64,000 nt of DNA, taken from positions 150,296 through 214,295 of the forward strand of contig NZ_ASXG01000124.1 in assembly GCF_000411975.1 (NCBI RefSeq), in the 5' to 3' direction. Within the stretch, counting starts at the first letter, position 1, and each line of letters opens with the position of its first letter. The notes beneath the pieces were generated by a model. It searched no databases, was not told the DNA's origin, and worked only from the letters and a program-made list of their open reading frames with translations. The stretch comes from Amycolatopsis orientalis DSM 43388 (GTDB lineage: Bacteria; Actinomycetota; Actinomycetes; Mycobacteriales; Pseudonocardiaceae). Shown piece after piece: positions 42,213 through 50,613 of this stretch. The position numbers and the translations under genes are program-made.

Positions 42213-42958
42213 AGCGGGACGGGGACACGGTCACCATCACGATGAACCGCGCGGCGCGGCGCAATTCGCTGTCCGCCGACCACCTCGGCGAGCTGCTGGC
42301 CGCGTTCCGCGAGGCAGGCGAGTCCGACGCGACCGGCATCGTGCTGGCCGGCGCGGGGCCGGTGTTCTCCGCCGGGCACGACTTCGGCGACGTCGCGTCC
42401 CGGGACCTGATGGGGGTGCGCGAACTGCTCACCCTGTGCACGACGCTGATGCGCACCATGGAATCGGTGCCGCAGGTGGTGCTCGCGCGGGTGCACGGCC
42501 TGGCGACCGCGGCCGGATGTCAGCTGGTGGCGTCGTGCGACCTGGCGGTCGCGGCGGAGTCGGCGGGTTTTGCGCTGCCCGGCGGCAAGGGCGGCTGGTT
42601 CTGCCACACGCCCGCGGTGCCGGTGGCGCGCGCGATCGGCCGGAAACGCCTGATGGAACTGGCCTTGACCGGCGACGTGATCGACGCGGCGACCGCACTG
42701 GACTGGGGCCTGGTCAACCGGGTCGTCCCGGACGATTCCCTGGACGAGGCGGTCGCCGACCTGCTCGCCCGCGCGACCCGGGGCAGCCGGGCGAGCAAGG
42801 CGATGGGGAAGCAGACGCTGTACGCCCAGCTGGACCGTCCGGAAGCGGACGCGTACGCGATCGCGGTCGAGGTGATGGCGTCGGCTTCGCAGCTGCCCGG
42901 CGCGCGGGAGGGGATGGCGGCGTTCTTGGAGAAGCGCAAGCCCGAGTGGACGGATTGA
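42185..42958 (+). CDS. Enoyl-CoA hydratase/isomerase family protein, ECHDC3-like
   Basis: A 257-residue crotonase-fold protein. Oxyanion-hole segments are FSAGHDFGDV and GLATAAGCQLVASCDLAVA. The AAGCQLVASCD pattern with FCHTPAVPVARAIGRKRLM and TGDVIDA resembles ECHDC3-type members, which lack the usual catalytic Glu pair, so true hydratase activity is uncertain. Starts inside the GlxA gene end (28-nt overlap), suggesting cotranscription. Ends before a perfect palindrome. Confidence 0.82.
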   Translation: MGEYEHLLVKRDGDTVTITMNRAARRNSLSADHLGELLAAFREAGESDATGIVLAGAGPVFSAGHDFGDVASRDLMGVRELLTLCTTLMRTMESVPQVVLARVHGLATAAGCQLVASCDLAVAAESAGFALPGGKGGWFCHTPAVPVARAIGRKRLMELALTGDVIDAATALDWGLVNRVVPDDSLDEAVADLLARATRGSRASKAMGKQTLYAQLDRPEADAYAIAVEVMASASQLPGAREGMAAFLEKRKPEWTD

Positions 42959-42982
42959 CCGCTCGACCTGGCCTCGTGCGGT

Positions 42983-43039
42983 GGTCCGTGAAGGGCTCCT
43001 TGAGGGAATCAGATTCCCTCAAGGAGCCCTTCACGGACC
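42983..43039. repeat. Perfect 28-bp-arm inverted repeat at a convergent gene junction
   Basis: Arms 42983-43010 and 43012-43039 are exact complements separated by a single A. The left arm begins GGTCCGTGAAGGGCTCCTTG. It lies between convergent echA-like and NUDIX genes and would form a very strong hairpin in either transcript. Related imperfect copies lie at 12544-12660. Confidence 0.93.
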
Positions 43040-43078
43040 TTCTGCGGCGGCGGCTTTTCCGCGGTGACGTAAGGACGT

Positions 43079-43618
43079 TCAGCGGCGTTCGTGCAGCAGC
43101 AGCAACGTGTACGCCGCCACCGATTGCGCGTCCGAGATCTCTCCGGTGGAGATCATCTTCTCCACCTCCGCCCGGCTGAACCACGCCGTGCGCATGTCCT
43201 GTTCCTCCAGCTCCCGCTCCGGTTCGCCTTCGGTGAGCCCGGTCGCGAGGTACACGTGGCCGCGCTGGCTGGCCATCCCGGGCGCGACGTCGAGCATCCC
43301 GAGTTCGGTGAACTCCGCCGCCCGCAAGCCGGTTTCCTCGCGCAGCTCCCGCCGGGCGAGGTCGGCGGGCGGGGTCTCGGCGAGGTCGCGCGCGGTTCCC
43401 TGCGGGAATTCCCAGCGCCGCATCCCGAGCGGGTACCGGAACTGCTCGACCAGGTGCAGCCGGTCGCCGTCGAGGGGGATGACCAGGGCGTAGGTCGGTT
43501 TGTCGACGACGCCGTAGATGCCGTCGCTGCCGTCGGCGCGGCGGACGGCGTCCTCGCGCACCGTCATCCAGTTGTTCCGATACACCTCGCGGGTCGCGAC
43601 ACGCTGAATGGGGTCCAC
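43079..43618 (-). CDS. NUDIX hydrolase, ADP-ribose pyrophosphatase-like
   Basis: A 179-residue NUDIX protein. The box G(x5)E(x7)REUxEExGU is visible as GTARDLAETPPADLARRELR followed by EETGL. Upstream strands (PTYALVIPLDGDRLHLVEQF) and RYPLGMRRWEFPQG match the ADP-ribose/sugar-nucleotide class. GTG start at 43618; a GATACT element (43625-43630, minus strand) places the transcript start at the GTG, so the message may be leaderless. Divergent from nucS. Confidence 0.87.
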   Translation of the reverse strand: MDPIQRVATREVYRNNWMTVREDAVRRADGSDGIYGVVDKPTYALVIPLDGDRLHLVEQFRYPLGMRRWEFPQGTARDLAETPPADLARRELREETGLRAAEFTELGMLDVAPGMASQRGHVYLATGLTEGEPERELEEQDMRTAWFSRAEVEKMISTGEISDAQSVAAYTLLLLHERR

Positions 43619-43643
43619 CTCGCCAGTATCGCCGAGCCTGTCC

Positions 43644-43649
43644 TACCCT
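43644..43649 (+). promoter_or_regulatory. Possible -10 element of nucS
   Basis: TACCCT, same hexamer as in the rho promoter; it would give a leader of about 65 nt. No clear -35. Confidence 0.3.
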
Positions 43650-43720
43650 CGGCGGGTGCGTCTCGTGCTCCCTTCCCAGCAAGCCGGTTTCGCCAGCCCG
43701 CTCCGTGCGGGGCGGGTCCG

Positions 43721-44380
43721 ATGAGGCTCGTCGTCGCCCGGTGCCAGGTCGACTACGTCGGCAGGCTGACCGCGCACCTCCCGATGGCCAACCGCGTCCT
43801 GATGGTGAAGGCCGACGGTTCGGTGCTCGTGCACTCCGACGGCGGTTCGTACAAGCCGCTGAACTGGATGTCGCCGCCGTGCTGGCTGATCGAGGACCCG
43901 GACATCTGGACGGTCCAGAACAAGGCGGGCGAGAAACTCGTCATCACGATCGACGAGGTCATGCACGATTCGAAGCACGACCTCGGCGTCGACCCGGGCC
44001 TGCAGAAGGACGGCGTGGAAGCGCACCTGCAGGAACTGCTCGCCGAGCACATCAAAACCCTCGGCGACGGCTACACCCTGGTCCGCCGCGAATACCCGAC
44101 CGCGATCGGCCCGGTGGACATCATGGCCCGTGACGCCGACGGCGGTTCGGTCGCGGTGGAAATCAAACGCCGCGGCGAGATCGACGGGGTCGAGCAGCTG
44201 ACCCGCTACCTCGAACTCCTCAACCGAGACCCGCTGCTGGCCCCGGTGCAGGGAGTGTTCGCGGCGCAGGTGATCAAACCGCAGGCGCGCGTGCTGGCCG
44301 AGGACCGAGGGATCCGCTGCGTAGTCCTGGACTACGACGCGTTGCGCGGCACGGATTCGGACGAGTTCCGGCTGTTCTGA
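43721..44380 (+). CDS. nucS: Mismatch-specific endonuclease NucS (EndoMS)
   Basis: A 219-residue nuclease that cuts both strands at mismatches and replaces MutS/MutL in most actinobacteria. The N-terminal dimer/DNA-binding domain contains LMVKADGSVLVHSDGGSYKP and NWMSPPCWL; the C-terminal RecB-like core has GPVDIMARDADGG and AVEIKRRGEIDGVEQLTRYL, i.e. the D...ExK active site. The C-terminus DSDEFRLF fits the beta-clamp-binding tail. ATG 43721 matches the family start MRLVVARCQVDY. Confidence 0.95.
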   Translation: MRLVVARCQVDYVGRLTAHLPMANRVLMVKADGSVLVHSDGGSYKPLNWMSPPCWLIEDPDIWTVQNKAGEKLVITIDEVMHDSKHDLGVDPGLQKDGVEAHLQELLAEHIKTLGDGYTLVRREYPTAIGPVDIMARDADGGSVAVEIKRRGEIDGVEQLTRYLELLNRDPLLAPVQGVFAAQVIKPQARVLAEDRGIRCVVLDYDALRGTDSDEFRLF

Positions 44381-44528
44381 GCGTATCCGCTGGCCAGGGC
44401 GTGCCCCGGGTCGCCGCGGTGAGGGGGCTTCAAGATGGCGACGACGAGCTAGATCCTTTTTGCGGCCGGGCCCAATCCCCACTGATGTCGTCTCTCGTCC
44501 CGGTCCCCGCCGGGAAAGGGCGTTCAGC
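44381..44528. other. Noncoding segment between nucS and the L12-like remnant
   Basis: Nothing recognisable; includes a short T5 run (44455-44461) that could end nucS transcripts. Part of a gene-poor interval reaching to 45082. Confidence 0.5.
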
Positions 44529-44849
44529 TCAAGCTGCGTAGGGAGCTACGTGAACCCCGGCTCCAACGGCAGCCAGCATCGCCCGGATCTGCTCGGCCCG
44601 CTCGGCGCTTGTCGCAGCCTCGATCACGAACGGTGAATGCTCTACCAAGTCCATGGCCTCTTTCAGCATCAGTCCCGGCACAATCTCGCGGACGACCTTG
44701 ATGACCTGGATTTTCTTGTTCCCGGGACTGACCAGGGTTACCGAGAAGGCTCGATGGCGGTGGCGGATGGTCGCATCGATCTTCGTTGGCGTTACAAAGC
44801 GAGGGGCTGGCAGCAGCGCGTGGTTGCCGAGCCGAGAGCGCCCACCAAC
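44529..44849 (-). pseudogene. Remnant of a protein with a ribosomal L7/L12 C-terminal-like domain
   Basis: On the minus strand the frame ending at the TGA 44529-44531 reads FSVTLVSPGNKKIQVIKVV, REIVPGLMLKEAMDLVEHSP, FVIEAATSAERAEQIRAMLA then AVGAGVHVAPYAA. This matches the L7/L12 C-terminal fold (VIKxVR...GLxLKEAxDLVE...A..I...L...GA.V). The frame is open back to a TGA at 44850-44852, but no ATG, GTG or TTG occurs before the domain. It is therefore a truncated or frameshifted gene, or starts from a non-standard codon. Base composition is less GC-rich than in neighbours. Confidence 0.65.
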
Positions 44850-45027
44850 TCACCCGGGCTCACCGACGCGGCTCCTCGTGCTCCGAGGTGGCGTCCTGTG
44901 GTGACGTCCGCGGCGTGGACGGCGTCCGGGCCTTCATCGTTCCAGGTTCGCCTGCCCGAGATCGCGTCACTTGGCGTCGAGAGACTCGCGTCGGTCGTTG
45001 CGGCCGGTAACGCCGACTGCGTAAAGA

Positions 45028-45054
45028 CGGGCCCACGACCAGGTCGTAGGCCCG
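45028..45054. terminator. Inverted repeat before the small membrane-protein gene end
   Basis: CGGGCCCACGACC (45028-45040) and GGTCGTAGGCCCG (45042-45054) pair at 12 of 13 positions with a one-base centre. It lies 28 nt beyond the minus-strand stop at 45083, so it probably ends that transcript. Confidence 0.55.
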
Positions 45055-45082
45055 CGCCCTCCTCAGCACATCCAGCGTCGCG

Positions 45083-45541
45083 TCAGAGCGTCGTCCCCGG
45101 TTGCGGCGCAGCCGGTCCCGCCGCGCCCCGGCGCTGCGCCGCCTTCGCCTCGAACCACGCCTTCACCTGTTCCTGGAACAGGGTCGTCACCACCAGGCCG
45201 GCCAGCACCAGGCCCACGAGCGCCTGCGGGCTGCCGGACACCAGGTTGATCAGCCCGCCGATCGCGGACAGCGCCTCGAACGCCAGCAGCAGCCACCGGC
45301 CCCAGTCGTAGCCGAGCAGGATCGCGATGCCGGACGCCAGCAGCCCGACGGCGAAGAGGTAGGACAGGAATTCGATCACGTACAGGACCCCGGCCGGATC
45401 TTGGCCGTGGTCCGTCCATCTCGCGATCTCCAGCCGGGCGAAGATGCCGAATACGCCGTTCAGGAGCGCTTGCACGAACACGAACGCCAGCGCGGCACGC
45501 AGCCGTCCGGGCATGCGGAGGCCAGGCGTGGGAGCGGTCAT
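45083..45541 (-). CDS. Small polytopic membrane protein of unknown function
   Basis: A 152-residue protein with four predicted helices (starting LRAALAFVFVQALLNGVFGI) and an Ala/Gln-rich soluble tail. The ATG at 45541 is chosen because the sequence upstream is not protein-like and AAAGGA lies before it. The pattern resembles small actinobacterial proteins of unknown function; no motif found. Divergent from the SSS symporter with 287 nt between. Confidence 0.7.
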   Translation of the reverse strand: MTAPTPGLRMPGRLRAALAFVFVQALLNGVFGIFARLEIARWTDHGQDPAGVLYVIEFLSYLFAVGLLASGIAILLGYDWGRWLLLAFEALSAIGGLINLVSGSPQALVGLVLAGLVVTTLFQEQVKAWFEAKAAQRRGAAGPAAPQPGTTL

Positions 45542-45828
45542 CTCGGGGAAGTCCTTTCTCAAGGTCGGCAAAGGTGCGGGGATCTTATGGGCGGCGCGGG
45601 GGAACCTTCCCGAATCGGGTGAATCTGTGACCAAGGCGAGAAGTTGCCGGGGGAAGCGACAGGACTCAACAACGGGGCTTCCGGGCACGCGGAATGCACA
45701 GGTCAGCGGCAGGTTGGTGAAAAACCGAGGTGTCGGGGTGCCTCTTCGGAATCCATGCAGTACTGTGCCGGTCTGACAGGAACGATGGTGTTTCCTGTGC
45801 GAGAATGTTTGATTCGGAGGTGGCAGGG

Positions 45829-47526
45829 GTGCCGTTCCTCGCCGACGCGAACTTGCGGCTCGACGCGAGTCCGATCGACTACATCGAGTTGGCGTTCTAT
45901 TTCGTCCTGGTGCTCGGCATCGGCTATCTCGCGCGAAGGCAGGTGTCGAGCAGTCTCGACTTCCTGCTGTCGGGCCGGTCGCTGCCCGCGTGGGTCACCG
46001 GTCTGGCGTTCATTTCCGCGAACCTCGGCGCGGTCGAGGTCATGGGCATGTCCGCCAACGGCGTCCTCTACGGCCTGCCGACCGTCCACTACTTCTGGAT
46101 CGGCGCCATCCCGGCGATGCTGTTCCTCGGCCTGGTGATGATGCCGTTCTACTACGGCTCCAAGGTCCGCAGCGTGCCCGAGTTCATGCGCCGCCGGTTC
46201 GGGCCGGCCGCGCACCTGGTCAACGGCATCAGCTTCGCCGCGGCGCAGATCCTCATCGCCGGCGCGAACCTGTTCCTGCTGGCCAGCGTCGTGAACCTGC
46301 TGCTGGGCTGGCCGCTGTGGGTGTCGATCGTCGTCGCGGCCGCCATCGTGCTCGCGTACACCGCGCTGGGCGGCCTGTCCGCCGCGATCTACAACGAGGT
46401 GCTGCAGTTCTTCGTGATCGTCGTGGCGCTGCTGCCGCTCACCATCGTCGGCCTGGTCAAGGTCGGCGGCTGGCAGGGCCTGGTCGACAAGGTCACGCAC
46501 AGCCCCGGCGGCACCGCGCAGCTGCACTCCTGGCCCGGCGACAACCTGACCGGCTTCGGCAACAACTTCCTGTCCGTGCTGGGCATCGTGTTCGGCCTCG
46601 GCTTCGTGCTGTCCTTCGGGTACTGGACGACGAACTTCGTCGAGGTCCAGCGCGCGATGGCGTCGAAGAGCATGTCGGCCGCGCGGCGGACGCCGATCAT
46701 CGGCGCGTTCCCGAAGATGCTGGTGCCGTTCATCGTGATCATCCCCGGCATGATCGCGGGGGTCGTGGTGCCGGAGTACTTGAAGGACAAGGGACTTCTG
46801 CTGGCGGACAAGCCGGCCACGACCGGGGTCACCGCGAACAACGCGCTCCTGCTGCTGATGCGCGACCTGCTGCCCAACGGCATCCTCGGCATCGCGATCG
46901 CCGGTCTGCTCGCGTCGTTCATGGCGGGCATGGCGGCCAACCTCAGCTCGTTCAACACCGTGTTCACGTACGACATCTGGCAGACGTACGTGAAGAAGGA
47001 CAAGCCGGACGGCTACTACCTGAGCCTCGGCCGCAAGACCACGGTCGCCGCGACCGTGCTGGCCATCGGCACCGCGTTCGTCGCGTCGCAGTCCGCGAAC
47101 ATCCTGACCTATCTGCAGGACCTGTTCTCGTTCTTCAACGCGCCGCTGTTCGCGACGTTCATCCTCGGCATGTTCTGGAAGCGGATGACCGCGGCGGCCG
47201 GGTGGATCGGCCTGGTGGCGGGCACCGCGTCCGCGATCACCATCTGGGCGCTGTCGAAGGTGGGCGTGCTCTCGCTCGCCGGGCAGGGCACCAGCTTCGT
47301 GGCCGCGGGCACCGCGTTCGTCATCGACATCGTGGTGAGCGTCGGGGTTTCGCTGGCCACCCAGCCGAAGCCGGACTCGCAGCTGGTCGGCCTGGTCTAC
47401 TCGCTCACCCCGCGCGACGCGCTCAAGCACGACAACACCGGCGAGAACGCGGGCTGGTACCGCAAGCCGGGCCTGCTGGCCGGCATCGTCCTCGTGCTCA
47501 CGATCGCACTCAACATCATCTTCTGA
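45829..47526 (+). CDS. Sodium:solute symporter (SSS family)
   Basis: A 565-residue transporter with about 14 helices. Family features are YLARRQVSSSLDFLLSGRSL after helix 1, ANLGAVEVMGMSANG, and EVLQFFVIVVALLP; LSFGYWTTNFVEVQRAMASK is typical of the sugar/inositol-type SGLT branch. Substrate not determined. The GTG at 45829 follows GGAGG by 8 nt; an ATG at 45805 is the alternative. Followed after 10 nt by a small membrane protein. Confidence 0.88.
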   Translation: MPFLADANLRLDASPIDYIELAFYFVLVLGIGYLARRQVSSSLDFLLSGRSLPAWVTGLAFISANLGAVEVMGMSANGVLYGLPTVHYFWIGAIPAMLFLGLVMMPFYYGSKVRSVPEFMRRRFGPAAHLVNGISFAAAQILIAGANLFLLASVVNLLLGWPLWVSIVVAAAIVLAYTALGGLSAAIYNEVLQFFVIVVALLPLTIVGLVKVGGWQGLVDKVTHSPGGTAQLHSWPGDNLTGFGNNFLSVLGIVFGLGFVLSFGYWTTNFVEVQRAMASKSMSAARRTPIIGAFPKMLVPFIVIIPGMIAGVVVPEYLKDKGLLLADKPATTGVTANNALLLLMRDLLPNGILGIAIAGLLASFMAGMAANLSSFNTVFTYDIWQTYVKKDKPDGYYLSLGRKTTVAATVLAIGTAFVASQSANILTYLQDLFSFFNAPLFATFILGMFWKRMTAAAGWIGLVAGTASAITIWALSKVGVLSLAGQGTSFVAAGTAFVIDIVVSVGVSLATQPKPDSQLVGLVYSLTPRDALKHDNTGENAGWYRKPGLLAGIVLVLTIALNIIF

Positions 47527-47536
47527 GGAGGCCCGC

Positions 47537-47812
47537 ATGACCGAGAAAACCTCGCGGCCGCACAAGGCGGGCGCCTTCGACATCCGGCGGATCATCGCGT
47601 TGCTGCTCGGCGTCTACGGCGTGATCCTCACGATCATGGGCGCCGGGTTCACCAGCGACGACGACCTCAAGAAGGCCGCCGACGTGAACATCAACCTCTG
47701 GTCGGGCATCGGCCTGCTGGTGGTCGCCGCGTTGTTCGTGCTGTGGGCGGTGCTGCGGCCGCTGGTCGTGCCGCCGAGCACTGAACTGGCGGAAGAGTCA
47801 CCCTCCGAATAA
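47537..47812 (+). CDS. Small membrane protein cotranscribed with the SSS symporter
   Basis: A 91-residue protein with two helices (RRIIALLLGVYGVILTIMG and GIGLLVVAALFVLWAVLRP) connected by a short acidic loop. It follows the symporter by 10 nt with GAGGAGG. Probably a symporter-associated accessory subunit by context; no known motif. Confidence 0.75.
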   Translation: MTEKTSRPHKAGAFDIRRIIALLLGVYGVILTIMGAGFTSDDDLKKAADVNINLWSGIGLLVVAALFVLWAVLRPLVVPPSTELAEESPSE

Positions 47813-47900
47813 CCCGGGCCCCGCCCCGCCGCCGCCCTTAACGGAGTGGCTTCGCCACACGGAAATATTCAATGTCCCCACGCCCGGCAGCCTGGCCCGC

Positions 47901-47906
47901 TAGGTT
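47901..47906 (+). promoter_or_regulatory. -10 element giving a leaderless lipoprotein transcript
   Basis: TAGGTT lies 7 nt before the GTG at 47914 and no Shine-Dalgarno sequence is present, suggesting leaderless initiation. Confidence 0.45.
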
Positions 47907-47913
47907 GCCGGAC

Positions 47914-48909
47914 GTGGTGCACGATCTCCGGTCCGGCCGGTTCCTCACGTTGTCCGCACTGGTCGCCGCGGGCGCGATCGCGCTGTCCGCGTGCGGCGGC
48001 CCGGATCTGGGCAAGGAGAACTTCGCCCGGACGACCGTTCCCGCCGCCGGGGACGGCGCCGCGACGTCCGGCCCGATCACCGATCCCGCGGTCGCGCCCG
48101 CCGTCCTGCGCGACCTGCTGCCGTGCCAGTTCGTGGACAAGACCGCGATGAGCCCGCTCGGCACGATGCAGGGCGAGGCGACCGCGTCGAGCACGCAGTT
48201 CGACTCCTGCGTCGCGAAGGCGACCGACCCGGGCGGCAAGGAGATCCGGGCGAGCGTCGAGGTGGGCGGGCTCGTGACGTTCGCGTCGGACAAGACGACC
48301 GGCGCGGTCGGCGGGCTGCCGCAGGTCGAGGTGCCCGACCTCGGCGGCGGGTCCGGCTGCGTGGTCAGTGCGCTCACCGCGCGGAACCCGGACCTCGGCG
48401 TGTCCTTCCGGGTCGACTACACCGGCGGCGACGCCTGCGCCGCGGGCCGCAAGCTGGTCGCGACCGCGGTCGAGAAGCTGCACGACAACCCGCAGAAGTA
48501 CACCCCCGGTCCGGGCTCGCTGCTCGCCGTCGACCCGTGCACGGTCCTCGACCAGGCCGCGGTGGACGGCGTCGTGAAGGGCGGGAAGCCGCGCGTGTCC
48601 GGACTGCACTCCTGCGAATGGGGCCTGATCCCGAGTGTCCGGGTGACGATGTTCCCGAGCATCGCGCCGACCGAGGGCGACGGCTGGCTGAAGGCCGACG
48701 TCGGCACGCCGAACCAGGCGTATGCGAAGCAGGGCACCTCCGGATCGAGCTGCCAGGTCAAATGGCAGCACCGGCAGTGGAAGGAAGACCACGTCGAGGT
48801 GGTCCAGCTGGAGTACTCGAACTCCGACGCGCAGCCGGACAAGGACGACCCCTGCGGCAAGACCGTCGGGCTCGCCAAACAGCTGGCCGGGAAACTGCCC
48901 GCGGCGTGA
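47914..48909 (+). CDS. Lipoprotein with two DUF3558-like repeats
   Basis: A 331-residue exported lipoprotein: signal peptide ending in the lipobox LSACGG, a linker, then two similar halves, each starting with a Pro-Cys (LLPCQFVDKTAM; VDPCTVLDQAAV) and containing a second Cys (FDSCVAKA; LHSCEWGL), the pattern of actinobacterial DUF3558 proteins. A further Cys pair is in the C-terminal part. Function unknown; surface-exposed. The GTG at 47914 is chosen from the -10 spacing and signal peptide; a start at 47872 is less likely. Confidence 0.75.
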   Translation: MVHDLRSGRFLTLSALVAAGAIALSACGGPDLGKENFARTTVPAAGDGAATSGPITDPAVAPAVLRDLLPCQFVDKTAMSPLGTMQGEATASSTQFDSCVAKATDPGGKEIRASVEVGGLVTFASDKTTGAVGGLPQVEVPDLGGGSGCVVSALTARNPDLGVSFRVDYTGGDACAAGRKLVATAVEKLHDNPQKYTPGPGSLLAVDPCTVLDQAAVDGVVKGGKPRVSGLHSCEWGLIPSVRVTMFPSIAPTEGDGWLKADVGTPNQAYAKQGTSGSSCQVKWQHRQWKEDHVEVVQLEYSNSDAQPDKDDPCGKTVGLAKQLAGKLPAA

Positions 48910-48945
48910 CCCGTGGGGCGCTTTGCGGCGCGCCCGGCGACCTCA

Positions 48946-48951
48946 TAGGTT
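48946..48951 (+). promoter_or_regulatory. -10 element of dhaKLM
   Basis: TAGGTT with predicted start near 48958 and a 30-nt leader containing the GGAGG ribosome site of dhaK. Confidence 0.45.
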
Positions 48952-48988
48952 GGGTCCGTCCACGACGCCGAGGTGCCGGAGGTCCGCC

Positions 48989-49990
48989 ATGAAGAAGATC
49001 ATCAACGATCCGGCGGCCGTGGTCGCCGAATCGCTGAGAGGGCTCGCGGTCGCGCACGCGGACCTGCTGCGCGTGCGCGACGATCCGGCGCTGGTCGTGC
49101 GCGCGGACGCGCCGGTGGCGGGCAAGGTCGCGGTGGTGTCCGGCGGCGGGTCCGGCCACGAACCGCTGCACGGCGGGTTCGTCGGCCCCGGGATGCTCGA
49201 CGCCGCGGTGCCCGGGCCGGTGTTCACCTCGCCGACCCCGGACGCGGTGCAGGGCGCGATCGCGGCCGCCACCGGTCCGGCCGGGGCGCTGCTGATCGTG
49301 AAGAACTACACCGGCGACGTGCTGAACTTCGAGACCGCCGCCGAACTGGCCGCGGCCGAGGACCTGGACGTGCGCAGCGTGGTCATCGACGACGACGTGG
49401 CGGTCAAGGACTCCACGTTCACCGCCGGGCGGCGCGGCGTCGGCGGCACCGTGCTGCTGGAGAAGATCGCCGGCGCGGCGGCCGAGCGCGGCGATTCGCT
49501 GGACGCGGTGGAAGCGTTGGCGCGCAAGGTGATCGGGCAGGTCCGCTCGATCGGGGTCGCGCTGTCCGCGCCGACCGTGCCACACGCCGGCGAGCCGAGT
49601 TTCGACCTCGGCCCGGACGAGATCGAGTTCGGCATCGGCATCCACGGCGAACCCGGCCGCGAGCGGATCCCGGCCGAACCGGCCGACGCGCTGGTCGCCC
49701 GCATGGTCGACGCGGTGGTGTCCGACCTGCCGTTCTCCGCCGGCGACAAGGTGCTGCTGTTCACCAACTCGATGGGCGGCACGCCGCAGATCGAGCTGTA
49801 CCTCGCGCACGGCATCGCCGAGCGGCTGCTGGCCGAGCGCGGCATCCTGGTCGAGCGCAGGCTGGTCGGCCCGTACATCACCAGCCTGGAAATGCAGGGC
49901 ATCAGCCTGACCCTGCTGAAATTGGACGACGAGCTTACGCAGCTGTGGGACGCGCCGGTGCGCACGCCCGCGCTGCGGTGGGGGATCTGA
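48989..49990 (+). CDS. dhaK: Dihydroxyacetone kinase subunit DhaK
   Basis: Binds dihydroxyacetone covalently through a His and presents it for phosphorylation; 333 residues. The substrate His is His219 in FGIGIHGEPG. VSGGGSGHEPLHGGFVG and VKNYTGDVLNFE match the family. First of three overlapping genes (dhaK-dhaL TGATG, dhaL-dhaM GTGA), a PTS-dependent Dha kinase. Confidence 0.95.
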   Translation: MKKIINDPAAVVAESLRGLAVAHADLLRVRDDPALVVRADAPVAGKVAVVSGGGSGHEPLHGGFVGPGMLDAAVPGPVFTSPTPDAVQGAIAAATGPAGALLIVKNYTGDVLNFETAAELAAAEDLDVRSVVIDDDVAVKDSTFTAGRRGVGGTVLLEKIAGAAAERGDSLDAVEALARKVIGQVRSIGVALSAPTVPHAGEPSFDLGPDEIEFGIGIHGEPGRERIPAEPADALVARMVDAVVSDLPFSAGDKVLLFTNSMGGTPQIELYLAHGIAERLLAERGILVERRLVGPYITSLEMQGISLTLLKLDDELTQLWDAPVRTPALRWGI

Positions 49991-50613
49991 TGGCCTGCAC
50001 TGCCGAAGGGGTCGCGGCCGCGTTGCGCGCCGCCGCCGAAGTGATCGCCGAGCACCGCACCGAACTGGTGGAGCTGGACCGCGCGATCGGCGACGCCGAC
50101 CACGGCGAGAACCTGAGCCGGGGCTTCACCGCGATCGTCTCCGCATTGGAGACCGCGGTGCCGGAAACCCCCGCCGGGGTGCTGAAACTCGCCGCCACCA
50201 CGCTGATTTCCAAGGTGGGCGGCGCGGCCGGCCCGCTGTACGGCACGGCTTTCCTGCGGGCGTCGGCGAAGCTCGGCGACGCGGCGGAGCTCGACGTGCC
50301 GCTGCTGCTGGACGCACTGCGGGCGGCCCTGGAGGGCGTGCAGGCGCGGGGCAAGGCGGTGGGCGGCGACGCGACGATGGTCGACGCGCTGCTCCCGGCC
50401 GTCTCCGCGGCCGAAGGCGCGGCGGACGGGACGATCGCGGACGTGCTCACCGCGGCGGCCGACGGGGCCGACCGCGGCGCGGAGTCCACTGTGGACCTGA
50501 TCCCGCGCAAGGGCCGCGCCTCCTACCTCGGGGAACGCGCGGTCGGGCACCTGGACCCGGGTGCCCGTTCGACGGCGCTGCTGCTGCGAGCGTTCGCGGA
50601 GGCGGCCCGGTGA
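49990..50613 (+). CDS. dhaL: Dihydroxyacetone kinase ADP-binding subunit DhaL
   Basis: Carries tightly bound ADP that is rephosphorylated by DhaM; 207 residues. The Mg-nucleotide motif DADHGENL is near residue 37, with KVGGAAGPLYGTAFL and RKGRASYLGERAVGHLDPGA completing the site. ATG overlaps the dhaK stop by one base. Contains a TCCACTGTGGA motif (50485-50495). Confidence 0.95.
   Translation: MACTAEGVAAALRAAAEVIAEHRTELVELDRAIGDADHGENLSRGFTAIVSALETAVPETPAGVLKLAATTLISKVGGAAGPLYGTAFLRASAKLGDAAELDVPLLLDALRAALEGVQARGKAVGGDATMVDALLPAVSAAEGAADGTIADVLTAAADGADRGAESTVDLIPRKGRASYLGERAVGHLDPGARSTALLLRAFAEAAR

Noticed and set aside
43643..44482. Minus-strand open frame over nucS
   Set aside because: No family resemblance and fully antisense to the well-supported nucS gene.
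44860..45069. Small minus-strand frame of 69 codons
   Set aside because: Arg/Ser/Pro-rich with no conserved pattern or ribosome site; contains the 45028-45054 hairpin.
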